NCBI RefSeq assembly: GCF_947487305.1
Contig: NZ_CANKWH010000016.1
Coordinates: forward strand, 1 to 64,000
From: an uncultured Paracoccus sp.
Lineage (GTDB): Bacteria > Pseudomonadota > Alphaproteobacteria > Rhodobacterales > Rhodobacteraceae
Reading direction: 5' to 3'
DNA length: 64,000 bases
Positions 37,902 through 45,849 of the stretch are shown here, piece after piece. Each line of letters begins with the position of its first letter. Positions within the stretch are counted from its first letter, which is position 1. The notes beneath the pieces are model-generated. The model ran no database searches. It had not been told where the DNA came from and saw nothing but the letters and a program-made list of their open reading frames with translations. A program made the position numbers and the translations under genes.

Positions 37902-38040
37902 GGGATCGGGCGAGCGATTATTATATAATGAATTAATATCGGCGGAAACAGAAGATATTTATTCCAATTATAATTGCCGGATTAATCCTATATCTGAAAT
38001 ATTCATGATTAAATTAGTGCATTGTAAATCAAAATGAAAT
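37902..38040. other. AT-rich non-coding segment upstream of the metallopeptidase pair
   Basis: About 130 bases are far more AT-rich than the rest of the window, with TATAAT-like boxes on both strands (for example TATATAATGAATTAAT near 37920). It probably holds the promoter of the minus-strand pair; low-GC DNA of this kind is also a typical target of silencing proteins and a mark of acquired DNA. No repeat or att site is seen. Confidence 0.5.
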
Positions 38041-38253
38041 TCCACCATATCGCTGCGCGATGGTGAATATTTCGGGTTTGCTCTCGATCTCATGCCCGAG
38101 CCCGAAGCCCGATTGGCCGATTGCCTGCAATAGCTCGCCCGCCAGCCGGCAGATCATCTTGGATCGCGGATGCGCCGAGGCGCAACTGTCCCCGAAGATG
38201 CGGAGATGCTCTGCCCGACAACCCTTGGCTGCGCCGCTGGCTCTGGTCAGCAA
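38029..38253 (-). pseudogene. Possible small gene or gene remnant
   Basis: The frame from a TTG at 38253 to TGA at 38029-38031 encodes about 74 residues that read like a real protein (RAEHLRIFGDSCASAHPRSK; ELLQAIGQSGFGLGHEIESK). There is no ribosome binding site or ATG in place. A second minus-strand frame starting ATG at 38297 (MDIRAQAQILAHRNGC) ends just where this one begins, as if a frameshift split one gene. No family is recognised. Together with 37902-38040 it accounts for most of the 429-base gap 37887-38315. Confidence 0.25.
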
Positions 38254-38315
38254 CCGTTTCGATGGGCTAGGATTTGGGCCTGCGCCCTGATGTCCATGAC
38301 CACCGAGGTTCCGGA

Positions 38316-38582
38316 ATGAGTCGATTTCTTGCCCCCATCTTTTTCCTGATGCTCGCGCAGGCCGCGAACGCCCATGCCGGCCATTCGCATGGCGATGCGC
38401 CCGCACCGGCGAAGCCCGCCGCCGAGGCCGCCCAGGCCGTGCCGCAAGATGCCGAAATGATCGGCGGCTGCGACGAGGCTGCGGGGGTGCAGGATGGGTC
38501 GGCGCAGGACGCCACTGAAACGGGCGATCAGGCTGCTGCTGACGCGACGGTGATCGAGCGCGAGAGCACTGTCTGCCGCTGA
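38316..38582 (+). CDS. Small exported His-rich protein
   Basis: The 88-residue product has a signal peptide (MSRFLAPIFFLMLAQAANA) followed directly by HAGHSHGD, a possible metal-binding start of the mature protein, then an Ala/Pro/Asp/Glu-rich, probably disordered chain with two Cys. No family is recognised. It stands alone before the AcoR-like gene. Metal binding is inference from composition. Confidence 0.55.
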   Translation: MSRFLAPIFFLMLAQAANAHAGHSHGDAPAPAKPAAEAAQAVPQDAEMIGGCDEAAGVQDGSAQDATETGDQAAADATVIERESTVCR

Positions 38583-38692
38583 TTGTCACCGGCCATCGTT
38601 GCGGGGCGGCCCGCGCGGGGTTGGCGACTAAAGTGGCAGGGTGAAACCCGACGATCTCTGCTAGGCTGTCCGAAGATCGGGGGCCGCACCGG

Positions 38693-40444
38693 ATGAGCGA
38701 CAAGGTCCATATCGAGGAAATCGAACACGCGCTGCGGGGGCGGGCGACCGGGCGTGACGATCTTGTGGCCGAGTCCTGGCGGCGCTGTGTCGAGCTTTAC
38801 GGCCTCGACCCCGCGCGGCGCGACCCGGCGCATATCGTTACCGATACCGAATTGCGCGAACATCGCGAGCAATCCGAGCGGTTGATCGCCACCGCAAGGT
38901 CCGGGCTGCAATCGCTGTTCCGGCAGGTCGCCGGGCAGAATTACGTGCTGCTGCTGTCGGATGCCAAGGGTGTCTGCGTCGATTACTTCGGCGATCCGCA
39001 ATTCGAGGATGAATTGCGCGGCTCGGGTCTTTTCCTCGGTTCGGACTGGGCCGAGGACCGGGCGGGCACCAGCGCGGTCGGGGCCTGCCTCTATACCGGC
39101 CAGCCGCTGACCATCCATCAGACCGACCATTTCGGTATCGCCCATACGCCGCTGTCCTGCACCGCCGCGCCGATCTTTGACAGTCTGGGCAAGCTGACGG
39201 CGGTGCTGGACATTTCACTGCTGCGCTCGCCCGGACCGAAATCCAGCCAGCGTCTGGCGATGACGCTGGTGACATCCTCCGCGCGCCGGGTGGAACTGGC
39301 GAACCTGATGGCCGAGAGCCGCCGCGAATGGGTGCTGCGGCTGGCCGAGCGGCCCGAGTTTCTGGACGTGGACCCCGAGGCCGCGATCACGCTGGACGGG
39401 TCGGGCCGCATCGTCGGCTTTACCGGCGGGGCGGCGGCGATGCTGGCCGAGGGCGGGGCGGGGGCGCTGTTGGGCCAAGGCATCGACAGCTATCTGGACC
39501 TGTCGGTCGATGAACTGCCCGACCTGATGCGCGACCGCCCGACCGAGCAGCGGCTGATCCGCACCCGCAACGGCGGGGCGCTGTTCGGCCATGCCATCGC
39601 GCCACAGAACCCGCGCATTGGGCGTGTGGTTCCTGCTGCCACCCGGCGTGGCGGGGCGCTGGCGGATCTGGCCGGTGCCGATCCGGAAATGGATGCGCTG
39701 CTGGGTCAGGCCGAGCGGCTGGCAGCGACCGATATTCCGCTGGTTCTGACCGGCGAGACTGGCACCGGCAAGACGCGGCTGGGGCGTGCCATCCATACGA
39801 TCGGGCGCCCCGGAGCGCGTCTTCTGGTCGAGGATTGCGCCCGGCTGGACATCACGCGGCTTGAGGTGGCGATGGCAGGCGGCGAGGTGCGGGCAGGGAC
39901 GTTGCTCCTGCGCGGGCTGGATAACCTGCCGCCGGATCAGCAGCCGCAGCTTTCGGCCCTGATCGACGACCATCCCGAATGGCGGATCATCGTCTCGGCC
40001 CGGCGCGATCTGGCGGGGCTCATCCGCCCTGATCTCCTCTATCGCGTCAGCGGGGCGGTGCTGGCGGTTCCGCCGCTGCGCCAGCGACGGGATTTCGACT
40101 GGCTGGTCGACCGGTTGCTGCGCCGGCGCATGTCCGACGATCCGCGCCTGTCCCCCGCCGCCCGCGCCGAACTGGCCGGCCGCAACTGGCCCGGCAATAT
40201 CCGCGAGCTGGAGCGGGTGCTGGATGTGGCCGTCGCGCTGGCCGGCAGCCCGGTCATCGACCTGACCGACCTGCCGCCGCCGCTTGCTGCCCCGGCGGCG
40301 CCGGAGGAGGCCCCGGATGACGAGCTTGAACGGGTGCTGGAAGCCTGTGGCTGGAACATGTCCAAGGCGGCGCGGCGGCTGGGGGTCAACCGCTCGACCA
40401 TCCTGCGGCGGATGCGCAAGGCCGGGATCGCCGTCCCGCAGTGA
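38693..40444 (+). CDS. AcoR-like GAF/AAA+/Fis transcriptional regulator lacking GAFTGA
   Basis: The 583-residue regulator has an AcoR-type N-terminus (ESWRRC; GAF domain about 60-200), a PAS-like middle (about 225-310), an AAA+ remnant and a Fis-type HTH (ACGWNMSKAARRLGVNRSTILRRM, about 551-574). Walker A is present (GETGTGKT, 354-361). The GAFTGA loop that contacts sigma54 is absent, and where Walker B should be the sequence reads GTLLLRGLDN, so ATP hydrolysis is doubtful. It probably acts without sigma54. The monooxygenase and dehydrogenase genes downstream are the likely targets. Confidence 0.88.
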   Translation: MSDKVHIEEIEHALRGRATGRDDLVAESWRRCVELYGLDPARRDPAHIVTDTELREHREQSERLIATARSGLQSLFRQVAGQNYVLLLSDAKGVCVDYFGDPQFEDELRGSGLFLGSDWAEDRAGTSAVGACLYTGQPLTIHQTDHFGIAHTPLSCTAAPIFDSLGKLTAVLDISLLRSPGPKSSQRLAMTLVTSSARRVELANLMAESRREWVLRLAERPEFLDVDPEAAITLDGSGRIVGFTGGAAAMLAEGGAGALLGQGIDSYLDLSVDELPDLMRDRPTEQRLIRTRNGGALFGHAIAPQNPRIGRVVPAATRRGGALADLAGADPEMDALLGQAERLAATDIPLVLTGETGTGKTRLGRAIHTIGRPGARLLVEDCARLDITRLEVAMAGGEVRAGTLLLRGLDNLPPDQQPQLSALIDDHPEWRIIVSARRDLAGLIRPDLLYRVSGAVLAVPPLRQRRDFDWLVDRLLRRRMSDDPRLSPAARAELAGRNWPGNIRELERVLDVAVALAGSPVIDLTDLPPPLAAPAAPEEAPDDELERVLEACGWNMSKAARRLGVNRSTILRRMRKAGIAVPQ

Positions 40445-40461
40445 CGGCGTGTTGCGCGATC

Positions 40462-40477
40462 TGTTGCGCGCGCAACA
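40462..40477. promoter_or_regulatory. Perfect 16-bp palindrome, likely operator of the AcoR-like regulator
   Basis: TGTTGCGCGCGCAACA is a perfect palindrome. A further half-site GTTGCGCG lies at 40451-40458. Both lie between the regulator stop and the monooxygenase start, 108 bases from the latter. Fis-type HTH activators bind such inverted repeats. I find no -24/-12 sigma54 promoter in the remaining gap. Confidence 0.55.
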
Positions 40478-40585
40478 TCGCCCGCCTGGAAGGCTAGACC
40501 AAGGTCGTAAGCGCCGGAATTGGGGACTGCCCGGAATCGCCCCCTTGCGTCACCTTGAACCCATGTTGACAGACGGGAGGAGACG

Positions 40586-42385
40586 ATGCTCGACACAACC
40601 GCAAGCGATCGCGTCCAGATCATTCTGGACCGGCTGAACCAGGCGCTGGCCAAGGGCGACACCGCCGCAGCCGCTGCGCTGTTCCTGACCGACAGCTATT
40701 GGCGCGATCTGGTCGCCTTTACTTGGAACCTCAAGACCGTCGAGGGGCCCGAGGCGGTCAAGGCCATGCTCGACGCGCAGCTGTCGCAGGTCCAGCCGGT
40801 GCGCTTCCAGATCCAGGACGGCGAAGTGCCGGCCGAGGACGCTGGCGTCACCACCGGCTGGATCACCTTCGAGACCGCCAAGGGGCGCGGCTGGGGGCTG
40901 GTGCGGATCCGCGAGGACCGCATCTGGACCCTGCTGACCGCGCTGCAGGAATTGAAGGACCATGAGGAGCCGAAGAACTTCCGCCGCCCGATGGGCGCGG
41001 AACATGGCGCCGACAAGGATCGCCAGACCTGGAAGGAAAAGCGTGAGCACGAGGATGCGACCCTCGGCTATGAGACCCAGCCCTATACCGTCATCATCGG
41101 CGGCGGGCAGGGCGGCATCGCCCTTGGCGCGCGGCTGCGGCAGATGGGCGTGCCGACCATCATCCTCGACAAGCACAACCGACCCGGCGACCAGTGGCGC
41201 AGCCGCTACAAGTCGCTGTGCCTGCATGACCCGATCTGGTACGACCACCTGCCCTATCTCAAGTTTCCAGACAACTGGCCGGTCTTCACGCCGAAGGACA
41301 AGATCGGCGACTGGCTGGAGATGTACACCAAGGTGATGGAGCTGAATTACTGGACCCGGTCCGAGGTGACAAAGGCCAGCTTCGACGAGGCCAGTGGCAA
41401 ATGGACGGTCGAGGTCAATCGCGACGGTGAAAAGGTCGTGCTGCAGCCGACGCAACTGGTGCTGGCCACCGGCATGTCGGGCAAGGCTAACAAGCCGAAA
41501 TTCCCCGGCATGGACGACTTCAAGGGCGAGATCCAGCACAGCTCGGAGCACGAGGGGCCAGACCGCTGGAGCGGCAAGAAGGTGGTGGTCATCGGCTCGA
41601 ACAACTCGGCCCATGATATCTGCGCCGCCTTGTGGGAAAACGGCGCCGACGTGACCATGGTGCAGCGGTCATCCACCCATATCGTGCGCTCGGACTCGCT
41701 GATGGAGATCGGCCTCGGCTCGCTGTACTCCGAAGAGGCGGTGCAGAACGGCATGACGACCGAGAAGGCCGACATGATCTTTGCCTCGCTGCCCTACAAG
41801 ATCATGCACGAGTTCCAGATCCCGCTGTATGACAAGATGCGCGAGCGGGATGCCGAGTTCTATGCCGGGCTGGAGCGCGCCGGCTTTGATCTCGACTGGG
41901 GCGATGACGGCTCGGGCCTGTTCATGAAATACCTGCGCCGCGGCTCGGGCTATTACATTGACGTCGGCGCCAGCCAGTTGATCATCGACGGCAAGGTCAA
42001 GCTGGTGAAGGGGCAGGTGGATCAATTCGAGGCTGATGGCGTGGTGCTGTCGGATGGCACGAAGCTCGAGGCCGATCTGATCGTGCTGGCCACCGGCTAT
42101 GGCTCGATGAATGGCTGGGCCGCCGACCTGATCAGCCGCGAGGTCGCCGACAAGGTGGGCAAGGTCTGGGGCCTCGGTTCGGACACCACCAAGGATCCCG
42201 GGCCCTGGGAGGGCGAGCAGCGCAACATGTGGAAGCCGACCCAGCAGCAGAACCTGTGGTTCCACGGCGGCAACCTGCACCAGTCGCGGCACTATTCGCT
42301 GTATCTCGCGCTGCAGCTGAAGGCGCGGCATGAGGGGATCGATACCCCCGTCTATGCGCTGCAAGAGGTGCATCACAAGGGCTGA
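40586..42385 (+). CDS. Flavin-containing monooxygenase with N-terminal NTF2/SnoaL-like domain
   Basis: The 599-residue protein joins an NTF2-like fold (about 1-125: QALAKGDTAAAAALFLTDSYWRD...) to an FMO module. FAD binding is shown by VIIGGGQGG (172-177); a second Rossmann motif VVVIGSNNSAHDIC (about 334-347) binds NADPH, and the late LIVLATGY is typical. Such enzymes insert oxygen into ketones (Baeyer-Villiger), amines or indole-3-pyruvate; the substrate is not clear. GGGAGGAG precedes the ATG. Linked dehydrogenase and AcoR-like regulator suggest alcohol/ketone catabolism. Confidence 0.88.
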   Translation: MLDTTASDRVQIILDRLNQALAKGDTAAAAALFLTDSYWRDLVAFTWNLKTVEGPEAVKAMLDAQLSQVQPVRFQIQDGEVPAEDAGVTTGWITFETAKGRGWGLVRIREDRIWTLLTALQELKDHEEPKNFRRPMGAEHGADKDRQTWKEKREHEDATLGYETQPYTVIIGGGQGGIALGARLRQMGVPTIILDKHNRPGDQWRSRYKSLCLHDPIWYDHLPYLKFPDNWPVFTPKDKIGDWLEMYTKVMELNYWTRSEVTKASFDEASGKWTVEVNRDGEKVVLQPTQLVLATGMSGKANKPKFPGMDDFKGEIQHSSEHEGPDRWSGKKVVVIGSNNSAHDICAALWENGADVTMVQRSSTHIVRSDSLMEIGLGSLYSEEAVQNGMTTEKADMIFASLPYKIMHEFQIPLYDKMRERDAEFYAGLERAGFDLDWGDDGSGLFMKYLRRGSGYYIDVGASQLIIDGKVKLVKGQVDQFEADGVVLSDGTKLEADLIVLATGYGSMNGWAADLISREVADKVGKVWGLGSDTTKDPGPWEGEQRNMWKPTQQQNLWFHGGNLHQSRHYSLYLALQLKARHEGIDTPVYALQEVHHKG

Positions 42386-42393
42386 CCCCCTTC

Positions 42394-42422
42394 GCCGCGC
42401 CGGCCCGTCGCGCCGGCGCGGC
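42394..42422 (+). other. Hairpin between monooxygenase and dehydrogenase genes
   Basis: A perfect 11-bp stem (gccgcgccggc/gccggcgcggc, 7-base loop) lies nine bases after the monooxygenase stop. Without a T-run it is more likely an mRNA stability element than a terminator. Confidence 0.45.
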
Positions 42423-42452
42423 ATCTGCCATTTCCCCGAAAGGATCGAGACG

Positions 42453-43508
42453 ATGAAAGCTGCGCGCTGGCATGCCGCACGCGATATCCGCGTGGAAGAA
42501 ATCGACGAGCCGCAACCCGGCCCCGGCGAGGTCAAGATGAAGGTCGCCTGGACGGGCATTTGCGGCAGCGACCTGCATGAATATCTGGCCGGGCCGATCT
42601 TCATTCCGGTGGGGTCCGAGCACCCGCTGAGCCATGATGCCGCGCCCATCGTCATGGGACATGAATACTGCGGCGAGATCACCGAACTGGGTGAGGGCGT
42701 CACTGGCCTTGCCATCGGCGATCGGGTGGCGGTCGAGCCGATCTTTGCCTGTGACGACTGCGCGCCCTGCCGCTCGGGCCTTTATAACCTCTGCGAAAAA
42801 CTGGGCTTCGTCGGCTTGTCTGGCGGCTGGGGCGGATTCGCTGCCTATTCCGTTGTGCCGGCGCGCATGTGCCACAAGATGCCGGACGGACTGTCGATCG
42901 AGCAGGGCGCGCTGGTAGAACCTGCCGCGGTCGCCCTGCACGCGATCCGCATCAGCGCGATCAGGCCGGGCGGGACGGCGGCGGTCTTTGGCGCCGGGCC
43001 GATCGGTCTTCTGGTGATCGAGGCGCTGAGGGTGGCGGGTGCGACGGCGATCCATGTGGTCGAGCCATCACCCGAGCGCCGGCAGAAGGCGCTGGAACTG
43101 GGCGCGACATCGGCCATCGACCCGGCGGGCGAAAACCCGGTCGAGGCGATCCGCAAGGCGACCGGATCGGGCGTCGACGTGGCCTTCGAGGTGACCGGGG
43201 TGCCTCGCGTCCTGCCGCAGGCGATCGAGGCGACCCGTTATGACGGGCAGACACTGATCGTGTCGATCTGGGAAAGCGAGGCGTCCTTCCAGCCGAATTC
43301 CGTGGTGCTAAAGGAGCGCCAGATCAAGGGCACCATCGCCTATCGCGATGTCTATCCGGCGGTGATGCAGCTGATGCTGCAGGGCTATTTCAGCGCCGAG
43401 AAGCTGGTGACCAAGCGCATTGCCATCGATGACATCGTGGCACAGGGCTTCGAGGCGCTGGTGGCCGAGAAGACCCAGATCAAGATCCTGGTCGAAGCCC
43501 CGGCCTGA
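42453..43508 (+). CDS. Zinc-dependent 2,3-butanediol/alcohol dehydrogenase (MDR family)
   Basis: The 351-residue medium-chain dehydrogenase shows the catalytic zinc Cys in WTGICGSDLHEY, MGHEYCGEI, structural zinc Cys in CDDCAPCRSGLYNLC, and the coenzyme motif VFGAGPIGLLVIE. The GSDLHEYLAGPIFIP segment is characteristic of the (R,R)-butanediol dehydrogenase branch, which interconverts 2,3-butanediol and acetoin with NAD. AAAGGATCGAG precedes the start. It follows the monooxygenase gene in one probable operon, in keeping with control by an AcoR-type regulator. The physiological substrate is inference. Confidence 0.88.
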   Translation: MKAARWHAARDIRVEEIDEPQPGPGEVKMKVAWTGICGSDLHEYLAGPIFIPVGSEHPLSHDAAPIVMGHEYCGEITELGEGVTGLAIGDRVAVEPIFACDDCAPCRSGLYNLCEKLGFVGLSGGWGGFAAYSVVPARMCHKMPDGLSIEQGALVEPAAVALHAIRISAIRPGGTAAVFGAGPIGLLVIEALRVAGATAIHVVEPSPERRQKALELGATSAIDPAGENPVEAIRKATGSGVDVAFEVTGVPRVLPQAIEATRYDGQTLIVSIWESEASFQPNSVVLKERQIKGTIAYRDVYPAVMQLMLQGYFSAEKLVTKRIAIDDIVAQGFEALVAEKTQIKILVEAPA

Positions 43509-43520
43509 GGTTCGCGCGCC

Positions 43521-44432
43521 CTATGCCGTCATCTCATGCGCCCAGGGCGGGTTCGCCCCGTGGCGCGAGACGGTGATCGAGGCGGCCTGCGCGCCAAGGG
43601 TCAGCGCCGCCAGCAGATGTTCGGCCGCCAGCGACTCCAGCCCCTCCGGGGTCAGCATTCCTTGACGCGACAGGCTGGTCAGCACGCCCGCGTTGAAGGT
43701 GTCGCCGGCGCCGATGGTGTCTGCGACCTGCACCCGGAACGAGGGTGCGAACACGGTCTCGCCCGCCCAATGCGCCCGCGCGCCCTCGGAACCCCCGGTC
43801 TGCAGCACCACCTTGGGACCAAGCGCCAGAACCGAGCGCGCGGCCTCTTCATGCGAGGCGCCGGGGTGTAGCCATTCCAGATCGTCGCCCGACAGCTTCA
43901 CGATATCGGCCATGGGCAGCATCCGCGACAGCCGGGCGCGATAGGCGGCCTCGTCCTGGATGAAGAAGGGACGGATGTTCGGATCGAGCATGATCGGCAA
44001 CCGGCCGCATTCCCGCGCCACCAGCGACTCGACCGCCGCGCCGCAGGGATCGGGAACAAGGCTGATACCACCGGCGAAAAGCGCGGTGATCTGGGAGGGC
44101 AGGGCGGGCACCTCGTCGGGGTGCAGCATCCGCCCGGCCGATCCCTCGTCGTAGAAGGAATAGCGCGCCTCGCCGCCCGTGAGCGTCACGAAGGCCAGCG
44201 TGGTCAGCCGGTCGGTCCGCGGGCAGAGATCGATATCCACCCCGGCCTCGAGCAGCGGGCGCAGCAATTGTTCGCCAAAGGGATCGCGCGAGATCGGCCA
44301 GAAATAGGCGGTGGGGATGCCAAGCCGGCCAAGCGCGACGGTGGTGTTATAGACCGCCCCGCCCGACAGCGGACGGTATTTGCCGTTCTCCGGCACCATG
44401 TCGATCAGCGATTCGCCCGTGCACAGGATCAT
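43521..44432 (-). CDS. PfkB family carbohydrate kinase (fructokinase-like)
   Basis: The 303-residue kinase has the PfkB features: GESLIDMVP at the N-terminus, LSGGAVYNTTVALGRLG, and the catalytic ADTIGAGDTFNAG near the C-terminus. It most resembles bacterial fructokinases. AGGGAGGG precedes the ATG. A possible promoter (TTGTCA, 16 bases, CATTAT) lies on the minus strand at 44449-44476. It is convergent with the dehydrogenase gene, with only 12 bases between the stops. Confidence 0.88.
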   Translation of the reverse strand: MILCTGESLIDMVPENGKYRPLSGGAVYNTTVALGRLGIPTAYFWPISRDPFGEQLLRPLLEAGVDIDLCPRTDRLTTLAFVTLTGGEARYSFYDEGSAGRMLHPDEVPALPSQITALFAGGISLVPDPCGAAVESLVARECGRLPIMLDPNIRPFFIQDEAAYRARLSRMLPMADIVKLSGDDLEWLHPGASHEEAARSVLALGPKVVLQTGGSEGARAHWAGETVFAPSFRVQVADTIGAGDTFNAGVLTSLSRQGMLTPEGLESLAAEHLLAALTLGAQAASITVSRHGANPPWAHEMTA

Positions 44433-44562
44433 TCTGGCCCTCCCTCGAATAATGCCGGTATGTTAGCGTATGACAATGGCGTGAAACAGCCCCCTTGAGA
44501 GGTTGCGGCAAGGAAGGGCGGAATGTCCAGAACTTGCGCCACCTGAGCGCGCCGCAGACCCG

Positions 44563-45849
44563 CTAATAGCCCTGGATGATGTAGTCGCCATTGCGGTCGA
44601 AGCCGCCCGGCAGGTTCAGCCCGCCGCTGCCGTCGAACTGGACATAGCCGCCCTCGTTCGCCAGCCAGACCATCGCCGCGATGGCCAGCGCCGCCAGCAG
44701 CACCGCGATTGCGATCTTCCACGCCGAATAGGGCCGTTCGCCCTGCACCCGGCCCGACTGGCCGTTGACGATGAAGCGATAGCTTTTGCCGTTGTATTTA
44801 TAGGCGGCGGTCCAGACCGGCAGCAGGATGTGCTTGAAGGTCTCGCCGGAGAAATCGGTGCGGATCTGTTCCACCCGTTGCTCGTCCCCGCCGATGTCGC
44901 GGCGGGCATCCATCATGATGACCCCGGCCATTTCCTGCCGGGCGATGCCATGCCCCTCGGACAGCGGGATGGTGTAACGCTCGGCCTCGAAACCGGCGAG
45001 GTATTCGGGCCGGTAATCAACCAGATGCGACAGGTCCCAGGGTGTCAGCCCGTCGGTGAAGCGGCGCGGCAGCGACGAGGAGGCCAGCACCAAGACGTCG
45101 TTGAAATCCCGCGCCACCTGTCCCGCACTGCGGCGCCAGCGAATGCGGCGCACCTGCTGGGCGACCCGCTGGCTGCGGCCATTCACCTGCTGAGTGACAT
45201 AGACCGTCTCGTAATAGTAATCGCCGCGCTGACCGGAATAGTCGGACCGGGTACGGGCGTCGAATGTCCAGAAGGGCGAATAGACCCCGGTCATCTTCCG
45301 CCCGCGCCGGGCATAGGCCAGAAGGCCCGAGGGCGCGAACCACAGCCGGCCCATCCAGTCCTCCATCGCCGCCCGCGCCTTGCCCTCGTCGAGGACAAAG
45401 GGCAGCACGCCCTGCGGCTTCAACTGCCGGGTGACGCCGGTATCGGTGACGACAGGCGTCGCGCAGAAGGGGCATTCGGTGGCGTGACTGTCGGCATCGA
45501 CCTCGATCTTGGCACCGCAGTTCGGGCAGGAGAGGGTGCGCACCTCCTCGACGAATTCGCTGCCCTGGTCCAGCCGCAAGCCCTTGTCGAGCGGGATCTC
45601 GACCAGCCCCGGTGACTTGTGCTGCGCATCCCATTGCAGCGCCCGACCGGTCGAGGGATCGCGCAGGATCGCCGCCTCGCCATCTGCCCCGCCCTGCTTT
45701 TGCCGGGCCGGGGCGCGGGACTGGCCCTGACCGATGCGCTGCGTGTGGCCGCAATAGTCGCAGACCAGCACCTCCTGCCCGGGCTGGAAGCGCAGGCTGG
45801 CCCCGCAATTCTCGCAGGGATAGCGGTATTCGGACTGCGGCGTCGGCAT
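44563..45849 (-). CDS. Zinc-ribbon membrane protein of the YdjI/SPFH-associated cluster
   Basis: The 428-residue protein opens with a zinc ribbon (Cys12, 15, 30, 33: CENC and CDYC), has a second (CPNC and CPFC, about 107-128), a central region with SPFWTFDARTRSDYSG, and one C-terminal membrane helix (about 375-395) before a Gly-rich tail. It is similar to TFIIB-type zinc-ribbon proteins encoded next to SPFH proteins, such as the B. subtilis ydjG-ydjI neighbourhood as I recall. Its start abuts the SPFH stop with no gap. It is likely a membrane-anchored adaptor; biochemical function is unknown. Confidence 0.75.
   Translation of the reverse strand: MPTPQSEYRYPCENCGASLRFQPGQEVLVCDYCGHTQRIGQGQSRAPARQKQGGADGEAAILRDPSTGRALQWDAQHKSPGLVEIPLDKGLRLDQGSEFVEEVRTLSCPNCGAKIEVDADSHATECPFCATPVVTDTGVTRQLKPQGVLPFVLDEGKARAAMEDWMGRLWFAPSGLLAYARRGRKMTGVYSPFWTFDARTRSDYSGQRGDYYYETVYVTQQVNGRSQRVAQQVRRIRWRRSAGQVARDFNDVLVLASSSLPRRFTDGLTPWDLSHLVDYRPEYLAGFEAERYTIPLSEGHGIARQEMAGVIMMDARRDIGGDEQRVEQIRTDFSGETFKHILLPVWTAAYKYNGKSYRFIVNGQSGRVQGERPYSAWKIAIAVLLAALAIAAMVWLANEGGYVQFDGSGGLNLPGGFDRNGDYIIQGY

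Noticed and set aside
38029..38703. A 224-codon minus-strand gene spanning the small exported protein
   Set aside because: Only its C-terminal third looks protein-like; the N-terminal part is an Arg/Pro-rich shadow of the plus-strand genes. Reported only as a possible remnant.
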